This document shows positions 11,128 through 21,714 of a stretch of 64,000 nt of DNA, piece after piece (positions within the stretch are counted from its first letter, which is position 1; the number at the start of each line of letters is the position of its first letter). The DNA is from Avena insularis (taxonomy: Eukaryota; Streptophyta; Magnoliopsida; Poales; Poaceae). The position numbers were made by a program, and so were the translations under genes. The notes under the pieces were generated by a model. It saw only the letters and a list, made by a program, of their open reading frames with translations, was not told the DNA's origin and ran no database searches. The stretch lies in assembly GCA_023614405.1 (NCBI GenBank), contig CM042697.1, forward strand, positions 470,004,792-470,068,791, given 5' to 3'.

Positions 11128-11507
11128 CTTCATTTCTCCCAGCTCTCCTCTCTCTCTCTCGCCCCAAGTTCTTCCCCTACTCGAATCCCTTCGAATCGGT
11201 TGCTTTTCTCCGTGGATTTGGACTTCCCCTTGCTTCAAGAGGTAATCTCCCCCTAACCCCTTGGTTTTGTCCAAATAGATTTGTGAAATTTGGTTCTATG
11301 TTGGTAAAGAATGTAGAACCCTAACCCTAACCCTAGCTATATCTTGGCTTGATGTTGTTGCTTCTAGTTATTAGATTGGTAGTTTATGGCTAGGATTTGT
11401 ATGTTAGAATTAGCAAAGTGGCATGACTTGTTTTAGTTGGTAGCTACGGTTGGTGGTGGTAATATAGTTGTCTTTGAAGCGTAATGGTTGGTGTCATTGT
11501 TTTTTAG

Positions 11508-12311
11508 ATGGCAAGAATCGTTAATGTTCATCATGTGGACAAGGCCGCATTCTTGAAAGGCAATACCAAGTGTGACCCGGAGGAGGTAGTCATGGTGTTT
11601 GGCACAAGTCCTACATATGCCGAGGTTGTGGAAAGAGTGAGGAATGATTTGAAATGGATGGAACCTAGTGATGTGTATGAGTTGGTTGGAAGGTATAACG
11701 CCGGGTTTGGCCATCACAATAGATTGAAGATAATGCCTATTAACTCCGAGTTGAATTGGAGTGCGTATAAGGAGATGGTGGCAGCTCAGTTGCACATGGA
11801 TGCCACAAGAAAGGTTGCAGCTCAGTTGCACATTGACTTGAACCGGCATGCTTCCATGAGCCCGGCTCGAGGTGAGCCACATGTGTATGACACAACAATG
11901 AGCCAACCTCCATTGAGCCCGGTTCGCGTAGAGCCAACCTACGACGATACAACAACGAGGCAACCTTCCATGAGCCCTTTTCGCAATGACAACTATGAAG
12001 CACCTCAAATGGAGGATGATGACTTTGAGGGTGATGAGGTTGAATATGGGCTTCGTGACAATGAAGTAGGAGATGTGGAGGCAAATTGCCATGAGGTGGT
12101 ACAAACACAAGCCAAGGAGGTGGTGATGGTGGTACAAACACAAGCCAAGGAGGTGGTGATGGTGGTAGAGGTCGTGGTGGTAGAGGTCGTGGTGGCGGTA
12201 GAGGTCGTGGCGGTAGTATGTTTACGTATCTTCGAGGAGAATTTCCGTATGTGTTTTCTTGATGATTTTAATAATTTTTATTGTGCATTTAAGTGTATTT
12301 CTATTTACTAA
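11508..12311 (+). CDS. MULE-associated protein (MuDR-type N-terminal domain), decayed 3' end
   Basis: The ATG at 11508 follows a TTTTTTAG tract and opens a frame of 267 codons. Its first 120 residues (blocks VVMVFGTSPTYAEVVERVR, WMEPSDVYELVGRYNAGFG, MPINSELNW) resemble the N-terminal domain of grass Mutator-subclass transposon proteins. A region with repeated RQPSMSP / SQPPLSP units and a DDDFEGDE acidic patch follows. From about 12095 another frame reads GGTNTSQGGG twice and then an RGRGG-rich tail, which is the expected composition, so the annotated frame has probably slipped there. A donor-like GTATGT near 12249 may splice toward the next ORF. The catalytic transposase domain is absent, so this is probably an accessory or truncated product. 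Confidence 0.6.
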   Translation: MARIVNVHHVDKAAFLKGNTKCDPEEVVMVFGTSPTYAEVVERVRNDLKWMEPSDVYELVGRYNAGFGHHNRLKIMPINSELNWSAYKEMVAAQLHMDATRKVAAQLHIDLNRHASMSPARGEPHVYDTTMSQPPLSPVRVEPTYDDTTTRQPSMSPFRNDNYEAPQMEDDDFEGDEVEYGLRDNEVGDVEANCHEVVQTQAKEVVMVVQTQAKEVVMVVEVVVVEVVVAVEVVAVVCLRIFEENFRMCFLDDFNNFYCAFKCISIY

Positions 12312-12338
12312 CTATTAGGTTGCATTCCTGTTATAGGT

Positions 12339-12827
12339 ATGTCGACCCAACCAACCAAGGATAACAACGATGGGAACGGTATGAGCTACTCCAAAGTGTG
12401 GGCGGAGGCTTTGAGGAGGGTGAAGGAGAGGGAAGATGAAGTAGCTCAGTTGATCAAGAAAAGGGAAGAGGAAAGGAGGGAGGCTGAAGAAGAACGTCGG
12501 TGGGAAGAAGATTTCAACAGGAGATTGCGTGAGGCAAGCATCAAGAAAGCAAAGAAAGAACGTGAGAGGAAGGAAAAAGAAGCAAAACATGAAAGAGACT
12601 TGTACTTGAAGAGCTTGAGGAATCATCGTCGGTTTGAGAAGGTGTCTGAAGAGGCTAGCCTCATAATGGAGGAAGAGGAGATCAAGAAGAAAGAAGAGAG
12701 TAGACGCCAATTCGAGGCGCAGTTCAACTCTGTTGTTCAGCTTGCACGCGACTTGAGGGAAAAGGAAGAGGCAGAGGAAGAGAGGAAAAGGAAGGCGAAG
12801 GGGAAGGAGCCTAGCGCGACACAGTAG
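12339..12827 (+). CDS. Coiled-coil, charged protein encoded in the MULE
   Basis: A frame of 162 codons from ATG 12339 to the stop before 12828. The product is dominated by Glu, Lys and Arg heptad-like runs (for example KKREEERREAEEERRWEEDF) from about residue 25 to 150, predicting a long coiled coil, and it ends with a basic KRKAKGKEP tail. It lies 27 bp after the preceding frame, and a TTATAG acceptor just upstream could make it a second exon of that gene. I do not recognise a named family. Confidence 0.5.
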   Translation: MSTQPTKDNNDGNGMSYSKVWAEALRRVKEREDEVAQLIKKREEERREAEEERRWEEDFNRRLREASIKKAKKERERKEKEAKHERDLYLKSLRNHRRFEKVSEEASLIMEEEEIKKKEESRRQFEAQFNSVVQLARDLREKEEAEEERKRKAKGKEPSATQ

Positions 12828-13058
12828 AGTTGTCACCATGCTATGATCTATGTTATGGACTCCACTATGTGGAATTTATCTTGAACATTGTCATGCCGAA
12901 TTTGTCGTATGTAAAACCCCTTAAGGGCGCAACGCCATGTATTTCGTAAACATTCACTTCACTTGCCTATAATGTTTCTGGAATGTTTCCACTATCATTG
13001 TACTGTAAAATTTCTGGAATGGTGCCACTAGCATAGAAACTAGCTCCAACTTAATTGA

Positions 13059-13480
13059 ATGCAGGCGCATGGCGCCCTCGCCAAAAGCGCCATCCTAGGA
13101 AGCATGGCGTTTTCCTGGAGGGCGCCATGCTTCCATGGCGCTTTGAGCAAACTCTAGCGCGCTGGGACACAGTGACCGCGCGCGCTCGAAGGAAAACTGG
13201 ACCAGGAAAACTGCTAAGTCAGGCGCATGGCGCCCTCGCCAAAAGCGCCATCCTAGGAAGCATGGCGTTTTCCTGGAGGGCGCCATGCTTCCATGGCGCT
13301 TTGAGCAGACTCTAGCGCAGGGACACAATGACCGCCCGCGCTCGAAGGAAAACTGGACCAGGAAAACTGCTAAGTCGAGCATGGCGCTCGCCAAAGCGCC
13401 ATCCTAGGAAGCATGGCGTTTTCTGGGGCGCGATGCTGTGTTGCATGGCGTTTTCCTGGAGGGCGCCATGCTTCCTAGGA
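13059..13480 (+). repeat. Three tandem copies of a GCGCCATG-rich unit
   Basis: A unit of about 160 bp occurs near-perfectly twice (13060-13220 and 13221-13375) and a third time shortened (13376-13480). Each copy carries CATGGCGCC, AAAGCGCCATCC and ATGGCGTTTTCCTGGAGG blocks, then AACTGGACCAGGAAAACTGC. The motif is the same as in both terminal repeats. Confidence 0.85.
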
Positions 13481-13640
13481 CATTCAGTTTTTAGCACATT
13501 CAGCACAGATACAAACATCAACATTCAGTTTTTAGCACATTCAAACATCAAGTTTTTAGCACATTCAACAGATACAAACATCAACATCAACAGATCAAGT
13601 TTTCCTCACAACAACAGATTCAAACATCAACAAGCATCCA
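13481..13640 (+). repeat. Short tandem repeat, TTTTTAGCACATTCA / ACAAACATCAACA
   Basis: Three or more irregular copies of a 35-45 bp unit built from TTTTTAGCACATTCA and CAGATACAAACATCAACA. They lie directly after the GCGCCATG repeats. Confidence 0.65.
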
Positions 13641-14229
13641 GCTTTTTAGTACATCAACACACCAACAAGTTCAAAACGACGACACCAAACAACAAGTTTA
13701 ACTTACAAGTTCATAATGACCACAAGCACTAGTTCAAGCTACGAGTTCACTTTCTCCCTTGCCCCCTTTTGGCCACTCGATCCTCAGTCGCCTTGATCCA
13801 TCCCTCCTGCCTCCTAACCCTCCGTGGAGGATCGGAGTCTTCCCTCATCCTCCTCCTCACGGCGACACATGTGCCCGACGCTTGTTCTCCCATTCACTTG
13901 GCGTGGATTCCTCGGTAGCCTCCTCCTCCTCACCATGACCGCTGACTAGATCAAGGCGTCGTGTAATTGAGACATGCCTATCTCCTCCTGTTCATCCTCG
14001 TCCTCACCATCTTCCTCCTCATCCTCATCATGGCCACTTCCTCCTCCTCGTATTTCGCCCTCTTCCTCCTGTTCATCTTGTGCATCATCTTCTAGGTGGA
14101 AGACCTAGCTGGCGTCTTGGATCGATGCGGCAACCAAGCAAGACACCTAATCCACGGCCCCAACGCTTGGTACGCTATGACATTGTGAATATGTTAGAAC
14201 ATTTCAACACCCATAAAAATACAATACAA

Positions 14230-16170
14230 CTAGGAACGGTATGAACACATACCTCCACAAATGCTCGAAGGGTCGACTCGCACTCCTTGCCGGAGGATGT
14301 TTAAGTGCTTCCTCGGCCTCGTCACGTGTTTCGAGATCTCCTCGCTAGCAAAAGAACAAAAAGTCAATTTTATGTCGCTATAATCGCATATACGTACTCC
14401 CCTGACAATGCTTACCACAAAGCGGACAACCCCCGCTGAATTTGCACCCCTGCCGCCTCGGACAAGTCTGTTGTACTCTAGCTGGCTCAGATCATCAAAA
14501 GCAGGATAAGGATCCTCCACTATGTCATGAGATGCAAACGGCCCATTGCAGTACAAACGAGACACCTTTCCAAGCCACACAAGGTACCGATTGAGCGCTG
14601 CAGATCATGCGGCGCCTCGGGATGAGAGACCGCATTCGGTTTTCGATCTCCTCAATCTGGCATAGAACTTCCGAACATACTTGTGATGATATGCAGCCCA
14701 ATCTTTTCCCTTCTCGCTTGATCTTGTCCACTACAATCAAATTTATCGACTTAGCAAGTATCATGAGACGCCCAAGAAAATTAGATACTGGGTGTATAAG
14801 GATCACTCACCCGTGAAGAGCTATGCTAGTGTCCTTGTATGGCGGCGGGGTCTCTTGAAATAATCCAAATTGCCTCATCACCCGTTGTGGAAGGTGGAAC
14901 TCAACAACATAGACACAAATCAACGGGGCACGAATCCTCCAGAGATGTGCTTCTTGCATACATTTGCGATTCAAGTCCGCCTGGAACCAAACACCCGTAC
15001 CCACATTTCCTCTAGTTCCATATGGCTCCCATTCCACCTGAGCGAGGAACACAATATTAGCATGTCGACTCGAAGTATGTATGGTGGAAAAGATGAGTTC
15101 TTGAGAATAATCAAATTATTACCTTCTCCGGGGTTAGCAAGTCAATTTGGTTAGTGTAACACAAGTAGCATTCCTCAGATTCACCGTGGAATACTTCGGT
15201 ATTATCCCACAAGTACGCCCATGTAGGACCATGAGACGGCTATTGCCATGATCATCCCACCGCTTTTTCCTTCATCGAATGGGTTGATTAACCGTATCGC
15301 AACGTGACCATATGGCCATGCACCATAGGTCCACCAATACTTGCTCCTTTTCCGGTTCTACAACACCTCGCCTCATTGCACATACAACAAGCACACATAA
15401 GTATCCGTCGATCAAGCATATGTACTACTACCATGCAATATATATAGTTTATTACCCGTCGATACAAGTAAGCAAGTCTTGACCCCAGTGTGCATATAGC
15501 CCCATTCCGCAAATAGAGTGAGCCACATGAATGAAGCATTCCTTCCCGTGCCATCTGAGAAAAGTGTCCTACTAATGGCATACCATAAGTATGCACGGGC
15601 ATACATCTGGATCACCTCCTCATCGGCGTCCCCGGGGCACTTGCTGAAATTTTCTTGTATCCATTTGTAAGTAGCACCGGCAGACATCTTCTCTTGCGTT
15701 GGCGCCTTACCAATTAAGCCAATCATCACTTCACGCCACTTACCCGAATCTGAGCTCATACACACAGGTTGTCCTTTGATGGGAAGCGCAAAAATCATGG
15801 AGACGTCCTGCAGAGTGACCGTCATCTCACCACAAGGGAGGTGGAAACTGTGTGTCTCCGGTCTCCATCTATCAACAAGCGCTGTGATCAAACAAGGGTT
15901 CATATGCAGCGTCGAACGCGAGACAAGCTGGATGAAAGGGAGAAGTCCAGTCCGCTCAACATATGGAGTGTAGCTCATCATATGGCATCTTCTTGCTATG
16001 CACCTCCTTGGACCTTAGGTGCAACCACTTGAAGACATGCTTATTCTCCGATGTACATGCAGTGCCGTTGATCATAATGCCCGTGCAAAATAGATTGTCC
16101 TTCCATCCTACAAGTGGTTGCAAAAATCCAAGTAAATACACCATCCACCACAATATGCATATATGAATAC
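14230..16170 (-). pseudogene. Plant mobile domain (PMD/MAIN-like) gene inside the MULE
   Basis: Minus-strand exons encode a plant mobile domain. The best-preserved block is 15412-15981, with ERTGLLPFIQLVSR, ALVDRWRPETHSFHLPCGEM, TVTLQDVSMIFALPIKGQPV and YARAYLWYAISRTLFSDGTG. Further blocks lie at about 14807-15052 (VEWEPYG, IRAPLICVYVVEFHLPQRV, MRQFGLFQ) and 14230-14580. PMD proteins (MAIN/MAIL1 in Arabidopsis) act in genome integrity and silencing with PP7-type phosphatases, and many PMD copies ride in Gypsy and Mutator elements. The start is damaged: the frame shifts between the PYDE block near 15990 and the ERTGLLPF block, so this copy is likely broken. Introns are inferred, not fully mapped. 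Confidence 0.75.
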
Positions 16171-16727
16171 ATATATGACTACATTCATAAATACACCATG
16201 CATTCCATATCAACAATAGCCCAACAATTGCCATATATGCCAACAATAGCCCAACAATAGTCCATATATTAATACATTCATTCCATATCATCTACACAAA
16301 TCACAATATGAACACACCATTCAACTAAGCTACTAACCCTAACTAAGCATTTCATATCATCTACACACTTTTTCATATCTACACACAATATGCCCATATG
16401 TACATGTCAAATATAAACTACTAACCCTAACTAAGCAATTTCAATGATTTACTAACTAACTTTAACAAACTATCATTCTACCACACTAATTTCTTCAAAC
16501 AAATTACACATTGCACAATATACATGCATCATTACATAAGAACTAGGGTTAGGAGGAAAAGGACCATATGGTGATTTCAACCAATTAAACAAGCCAAATT
16601 GAAGGAGAATACCTCAAGTGGGGGGAGAGGAACAAATTCCACCAGAGAATCGATTCAGATATGAGGGGGGAGCATGTGGATTTGAGGGGATTAGGTGGAG
16701 CCATGCCGGCCGTCTGTCTGTGTGAGG

Positions 16728-17063
16728 AGTATGGCGCGAGTGGTATTTGGGAGGGGGGGGAGGGCGCCGTTTTCTAAGGTTAAGGACCATGGCACTTTTC
16801 GCAAAAGCGTCATGCACAGTAGCATGGTACGTGAGCGCCAAACATTAAACAGGCACTTTGTGCCACACGCGCCGCCAGTCAGACGAGGCCATGGCGCTTT
16901 CTTAGAAAGCGTCATGGTATCATGGCGCTTTGCGAGGCTGTACTCTTGACCATGGCGCCTTCTGATAAAGCGCCATGAAAACAGGTCAAATCGGGATATC
17001 TTCGAAAAAGTAGGTCAATTTGTGAGATCAAACGTTAATTAGGTCAAAACAGTGATTTTTGCC
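16728..17063 (-). repeat. Right terminal inverted repeat of the MULE
   Basis: Inverted partner of the left repeat, ending GATTTTTGCC at 17063 and followed by the right target duplication CGACACCGG (17064-17072). Confidence 0.88.
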
Positions 17064-17072
17064 CGACACCGG

Positions 17073-17191
17073 CGGAGAGGAGGAAGAGAGGACGACGGCG
17101 CGAACGGCGGCACGACCTACAAGGGCTACACCATCCCCCACAGCAAGCTCTGGCACACCATCGCCGGCAAGGGCCTCTGCGCCACCATCTG
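17073..17191 (+). pseudogene. NDUFB2-like (complex I B8/NDU2 subunit) exon 1 fragment
   Basis: The plus-strand frame reads GGTTYKGYTIPHSKLWHTIA and then GKGLCATIW, immediately followed by GTACC, a good donor that splits the Trp codon. The TYKG...PH...WHT..GKGLCA.MW pattern is that of the plant NADH dehydrogenase (ubiquinone) 1 beta subcomplex subunit 2, a small inner-membrane complex I subunit. No ATG and no second exon are found; the MULE lies directly upstream, and the MATH-BTB gene begins 590 bp downstream. It is either the first exon of a gene disrupted by the MULE or an isolated duplicated fragment. Confidence 0.65.
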
Positions 17192-17780
17192 GTACCTACT
17201 CCTCGATCCCCTTTCTCTGCTCTCCCCTAGCCCGGTAGCTCTCCGTCGCTCCTGCCAACGCCCGCCCTGCCCTGCCTGATGAGGCCTCGGCTCGCTGCTT
17301 GACTCGAGCCGCGGGGGAGATCTCGTCTAGGTTATGGTACCTAGAGCGGGAGACGCTCTGGCGCGTGGTGTTTATCCGATCTGGTTCTGTCCGGGCCGTG
17401 CGGTTCGCCGGATGATGCGTCGTTGGTGCAGCGGCGATGTCTAGTTGATGTACTAGAGTGAGTTTCACAGGAAGCGCTTTTAGGTACCTGTAGGTATGCA
17501 TCTGCAATTAGGTTCAGTTACTTTTGCTGTCTTGACAACAGATTAAGAAACCATGCTGAATTAGTGACTGACATTCTATCAGTTCCAGCCTTATGCTTAA
17601 CCATACAAGTAGAGAGCAGTGAGGAAATTTGGTAATCCTATTTGGGTACAAATTGCCTCCTTGGCTCCCACGCATTTGCTCATCGTTTGCTGAATCATAC
17701 TTATGCACGTTCACAACACTCGCAGGAACATTTGATCTGCTCGACCATCTGTCCATCCACTCCACTGTCCAGCCTTCGCC
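17192..17780 (+). other. Interval between NDUFB2 fragment and MATH-BTB gene
   Basis: The GC-rich first half (to about 17450) resembles intron or promoter sequence of the fragment. The rest should hold the promoter and 5' UTR of the gene at 17781. I saw no clear TATA box and no coding frame. Confidence 0.4.
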
Positions 17781-18821
17781 ATGGAACATGCCTTCACCGC
17801 CGTGGCGCGCTCGGTGCGGCTGCTCAAGATCGACGGTTTCAGCTTGACCGGGAGCATGGCCAACGACGACTTCGTCAGATCCGGATGGAGCTTCGATGGG
17901 TATGACTGGGAAATCCGTATCTATCCTGCAATCAACTGCAATGTAGCACTGGAGGTTGCCTTTCTCAGCACACCCCGCAAGGGCAGTGTGAGGGCAGCAA
18001 TAGCCTTCCAGGTGATCGATCCGAGGGGAGTGATCAAACCATCCAATGAAGTTTGTGTGTCGTGGGTGTTTAGTAATCCCCAAGAATGCTCACCGAAGAA
18101 GGTACTCGCAGGAAGACGTGAGCTCGGGGCATCGGCTTTTCTCAGGGGTGATTCTTTTACTATGCAGTGCACCATTACTGTTCTCAAGGAACTGCCTGAT
18201 ACTGCACCGGATCCAATTGAAGAAGAAGTGCTAGTGCCGTCCTCTAATTTACACCAACACCTCGCTGAACTCCTGCAGAGTGAGACAGGAGCAGATGTCA
18301 CTTTTCTCGTGTCCGGCGAGTCTTTCGCTGCGCATAAGAGCATACTGGCCGCGAGATCTCCTGTTTTCATGGCTGAGTTCTTTGGGGATATGAAGGAGAA
18401 GTGCTCGCACCGTGTGGAGATCAAGGACATGGACCCTGTGGTATTCAAGGCGCTGCTTCACTTTATCTACACCGATACCGTGGCAGAATTTGATGAGAAG
18501 GATGAGGCGGTGACGTTGATAGCTCAGCACCTACTTGCAGCTGCTGACATGTACGGACTGGACAGGCTCAAACTGATTTGCGCAGGCAAGCTCTCCACTG
18601 GCATCAATGTGGAAACTGTAGCGACAACGCTGGCTTTAGCCGAGCAGCATGATTGTCCACAGCTCAAGGCCAAGTGTGTCCGGTTCATCGTTAGAAGTCC
18701 TGCAGTTCTCGATGCTGTGTTGGCCACTGAGGGGTACAAGCACCTGGAGGCAAGCTGCCCATCGGTGCTGGCTGACCTTCTCAAGTCAAGTCTGCGCATG
18801 GGAGGAAGAACTGATGCATAA
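17781..18821 (+). CDS. MATH-BTB domain protein (BPM-like), copy 1
   Basis: Intronless frame of 346 codons, ATG 17781 to TAA 18819-18821. An N-terminal MATH domain (residues about 8-140) has LLKIDGFSLTG, FDGYDWEIRIYPA and FLRGDSFTMQCTITVLKE. A BTB/POZ domain (about 165-280) follows with ADVTFLVSGESFAAHKSILAARSPVF, MAEFFGDMKE and FKALLHFIYTD. A C-terminal BACK-like helix region has LKAKCVRFI and GYKHLEASCPSVL. Length and layout are complete for the family. Such proteins bind CUL3 through BTB and recruit substrates through MATH for ubiquitination. The family is greatly expanded in grasses. A related gene lies in convergent orientation at 21715-22836, suggesting local inverted duplication. Confidence 0.93.
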   Translation: MEHAFTAVARSVRLLKIDGFSLTGSMANDDFVRSGWSFDGYDWEIRIYPAINCNVALEVAFLSTPRKGSVRAAIAFQVIDPRGVIKPSNEVCVSWVFSNPQECSPKKVLAGRRELGASAFLRGDSFTMQCTITVLKELPDTAPDPIEEEVLVPSSNLHQHLAELLQSETGADVTFLVSGESFAAHKSILAARSPVFMAEFFGDMKEKCSHRVEIKDMDPVVFKALLHFIYTDTVAEFDEKDEAVTLIAQHLLAAADMYGLDRLKLICAGKLSTGINVETVATTLALAEQHDCPQLKAKCVRFIVRSPAVLDAVLATEGYKHLEASCPSVLADLLKSSLRMGGRTDA

Positions 18822-19540
18822 TTAGGTGCTACTTGAGGTCTAAGACATGATCGATCCGTAGTCTATGATTGTGCTCGTGATGTATGTATGTCTAGTTAAC
18901 TTGTGCAACGAACTGAAGCTCAGCTAGGTTCGTCTTTGTCTGTGCATGTTATGCATGCATTTCTAGTAAGCAAATTGTGTTTCTCTGACTTATGTTATGT
19001 GCAACGTTACTACTTTCAGTGCCCGTTCACTGTGATGTAAGTAATTTAGTGCTAAATGGTTCTAGATTTGCTATCTATCTCTTGCATTGTATGGTTGTGA
19101 GTGGCACCTGACCATTGTGTACACTGTGCTTGGCTTGACTAGAACCTTCTGTTCAGTGATGTTTAAGGGCCATTATCTCACTTGCATCCACAACAATTCT
19201 GGCATGTTTCACTGTGTATATTGGGAGTTCTTATGACCATCTTGTCACCAAATTTGGGAATAACATTATGAAATTTCCATCTAGGGGAGTGCTAGTCACA
19301 AAGGAAGATGGCTCATATCTTACCTGCCGAGGGCCAACATCCTGATTCAGGGATTTAGATGTATTTGTGGCCATGTAACATAGTTAACAGTTGCTTCCTG
19401 TGGAAGGGAGCTACCAAATACACTAGCAGTTATTTTTTTAAACTTCATTATAAACTCTGAGAGCTCTAGTTTTGTACCCAAACCCACAAAATCCCCCCCC
19501 CCCCCCCCCAAAGATAGTAGGAAGCTGCATTTGTTGTATT

Positions 19541-19662
19541 ACCTCCGGTCCATATTATTGTTCTCGACATTGTCTATATATGAATGCATTCTAGTCTAAA
19601 AGATTAACTAGATACGTATGAATTTAGACAAAGTTGAGAACAATAATATGGACCGGAGGGAG
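19541..19662. mobile_element. Stowaway-type MITE
   Basis: Inverted termini (CCTCCGGTCCATATTATTGTTCTC and its complement ending GGACCGGAGGGAG) with TA at the right end and a decayed left TA. About 122 bp, typical Tc1/Mariner-derived MITE. Confidence 0.8.
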
Positions 19663-20580
19663 TATTCATTTTTCTGTTCGAATGAAGACCAGAGAAGGGT
19701 TGTGGGGGTGGCTCGTGCTCTATTATCCTTAGGTGCTCACATGATTAGCGAATGTGGGATTTGGTTTTTGAATAGTCCTTTGTTTGGACTTCGATCATTT
19801 GGTGTGGACATATCTCATCCGCTTGACAGCCTGAACTAGAGATCCGTAACCTCATGTGGATGGCCTTTTTTGCCAATGATATAGAAATGAACTTGATTAA
19901 CTATGTGTGCTGCTAGAACCCTGTAAGATCAAGGAAGCAGCGATATACCAGATCTGTTCATAAGTTCATATCCGGAGGAGCACAGAGGCAGGATAAGCTC
20001 TAGCAGAGCCTCTACATGTTTTCTGAAGCATCTGTTCCCTCAACTGCAGAAAATGCTGACGATCATTTGCATCTCGAGTGTCCGATTCTTCTTTGCTGTT
20101 ACTAGCCGATTCAATTGCTACAACATTCTGGAAATAAAGTTACTAACAAAGCTGTCTGACTGAGCAAAATGACATGGACTCGATGGGAGACCACCTTGCG
20201 GAGCATCAGGAACAAAGGAGCCATATTATTTGTAACTTAGATATAATCGGCTTCGCTATAAACCAGGGAATAATGCCTCGTGTCTAATTAAATGGAGCGG
20301 AAATAGACAGATGGTTCTACCTACCTAGAGGTCCTTTTCCTACACTAAACTGCCAAACAATAACTTCAAGTGAAAGCGCAACATATTGCCATCTCAGATT
20401 CTGCAAAAGTACATCCACATGCATTGAACCTGAATTCCACTATATTACCTATGCTCTGGCCTCAAACTTTAGTCTTCCCAAACCTACTGATGTTCAGTCG
20501 GGCATTTCACAGGCGATGTCTTCTATAGTATGGACCTGAATTCCCCTATAGTACGTATTCAATCGGGTACTACACTTCTA

Positions 20581-20749
20581 CTCCATCCGTTTTAAAATAT
20601 AAGATGTTTTAGTTTTATGAAGGAAATGTATCTAAACTTCTTTTAATATATAGGTTCACTTAGGTTTAGAGTGAATCTACACACTAAAAGAAGTCTAAAT
20701 ACATTTTTTTCACAAACCTAAAACATCTTATATTTTGAAACGGAAAGAG
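20581..20749. mobile_element. Stowaway-type MITE
   Basis: Starts CTCCATCCGTTTTAAAATAT and ends with the inverted copy ...TTTTGAAACGGAAAGAG. It is flanked by TA on both sides (20579-20580 and 20750-20751) and is 169 bp long. It belongs to the same family as the copy at 54419-54586. Confidence 0.85.
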
Positions 20750-21714
20750 TAGATGGGTTAGCTGTGCTGGCTTGTCGTCACTGTACCAAACATGATCTTT
20801 TGGCATGGACATGTTCATACAAGGTGGGTTCAACTGAAGCATTACAAACAGTCTGCATAAATAAACATGCCCATTGTTCATATGATGGCTCTATAAGTTC
20901 ATCCAGATTCCGTCAAATTGTTTAGGGTGACAGTATGTAGTTTAGGGTGGAACCTTATAGGGAGAGAGACCCAAGCTTGAATGGAAGAAAAAAAATCTCA
21001 TTCAGAAAAGGGACAAAAAAGCATGCATGGACAAGCATCAAAGGAGACAAGGAGCCTGCATGCTTAGAAGCAAAAGAAAAATCTCAGCATTCAGTCCACA
21101 CAAAATATCTTTTTTCTGAAGAATATTGCAGCATCACAGCATTCGGTGGAAAACATACAGTTATGCGAATCAGACTCAACAAATAGCCTGGTTCAGGTTT
21201 TGGCTCTTGGCGAGAACACCCTACTTTAGCATGTGGTGGACTACTAACTAACACAATCAGAATTGTTCCCGAAGTGTTCACAAGAATATTTGAGGCAGTA
21301 TAAGGTAAAATAAACACCGGAATTGTGTTGCTGCAGCCTACAACTGAGAAAATCATGTCTGCACACTCTGAACAATCCTACTCTTAACATCAGTAAAACA
21401 GGAGGCTCTTTCCAAACTCAGCATACATTATCACATATATGCATCACCTTGTGCGAATACTTTCAAGTACAAAAGGAGATAGGGACCAAATGGCACCAAA
21501 TTACAACCAAGTTGGAGGAGGGAATGCAAGCATCAAGTTGCTCATAGAATATATAGGTGGACATAAGTTTTCCATTTTAGGTGAATACAGACACAAGTTT
21601 CTACTAGACCATACATGCGTGGGGATCACAAATAATAGATAAGGGCTCTGATCCAGTACAAATAATAGATAATATATGAAAATACTAGAGCTTTAGAATT
21701 TGGTTACCCAGACT

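Larger units (their letters stand above)
10790..17063. mobile_element. Mutator-like element (MULE), 6.3 kb, 9-bp TSD, plant mobile domain cargo
   Basis: The element starts GGCAAAAATCACTGTTTTG at 10790 and ends with the inverted copy at 17063. It is flanked by perfect 9-bp direct repeats, CGACACCGG, at 10781-10789 and 17064-17072. Terminal inverted repeats extend about 335 bp; the outer 95 bp differ at only about one position. A 9-bp duplication with long inverted repeats is diagnostic of MULEs. Inside are a MuDR-type accessory ORF and a coiled-coil ORF on the plus strand, three tandem repeats, and a plant-mobile-domain gene on the minus strand. I see no DDE transposase core, so the element is probably non-autonomous. 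Confidence 0.9.
18822..21714. other. Interval between the two MATH-BTB genes
   Basis: Contains the 3' ends of both convergent genes, a C homopolymer near 19493-19509 and two Stowaway-type MITEs (listed). Short open frames here are not gene-like. Confidence 0.55.

Noticed and set aside
19493..19509. C homopolymer as a functional element
   Set aside because: Probably slippage sequence or assembly artefact next to a MITE.
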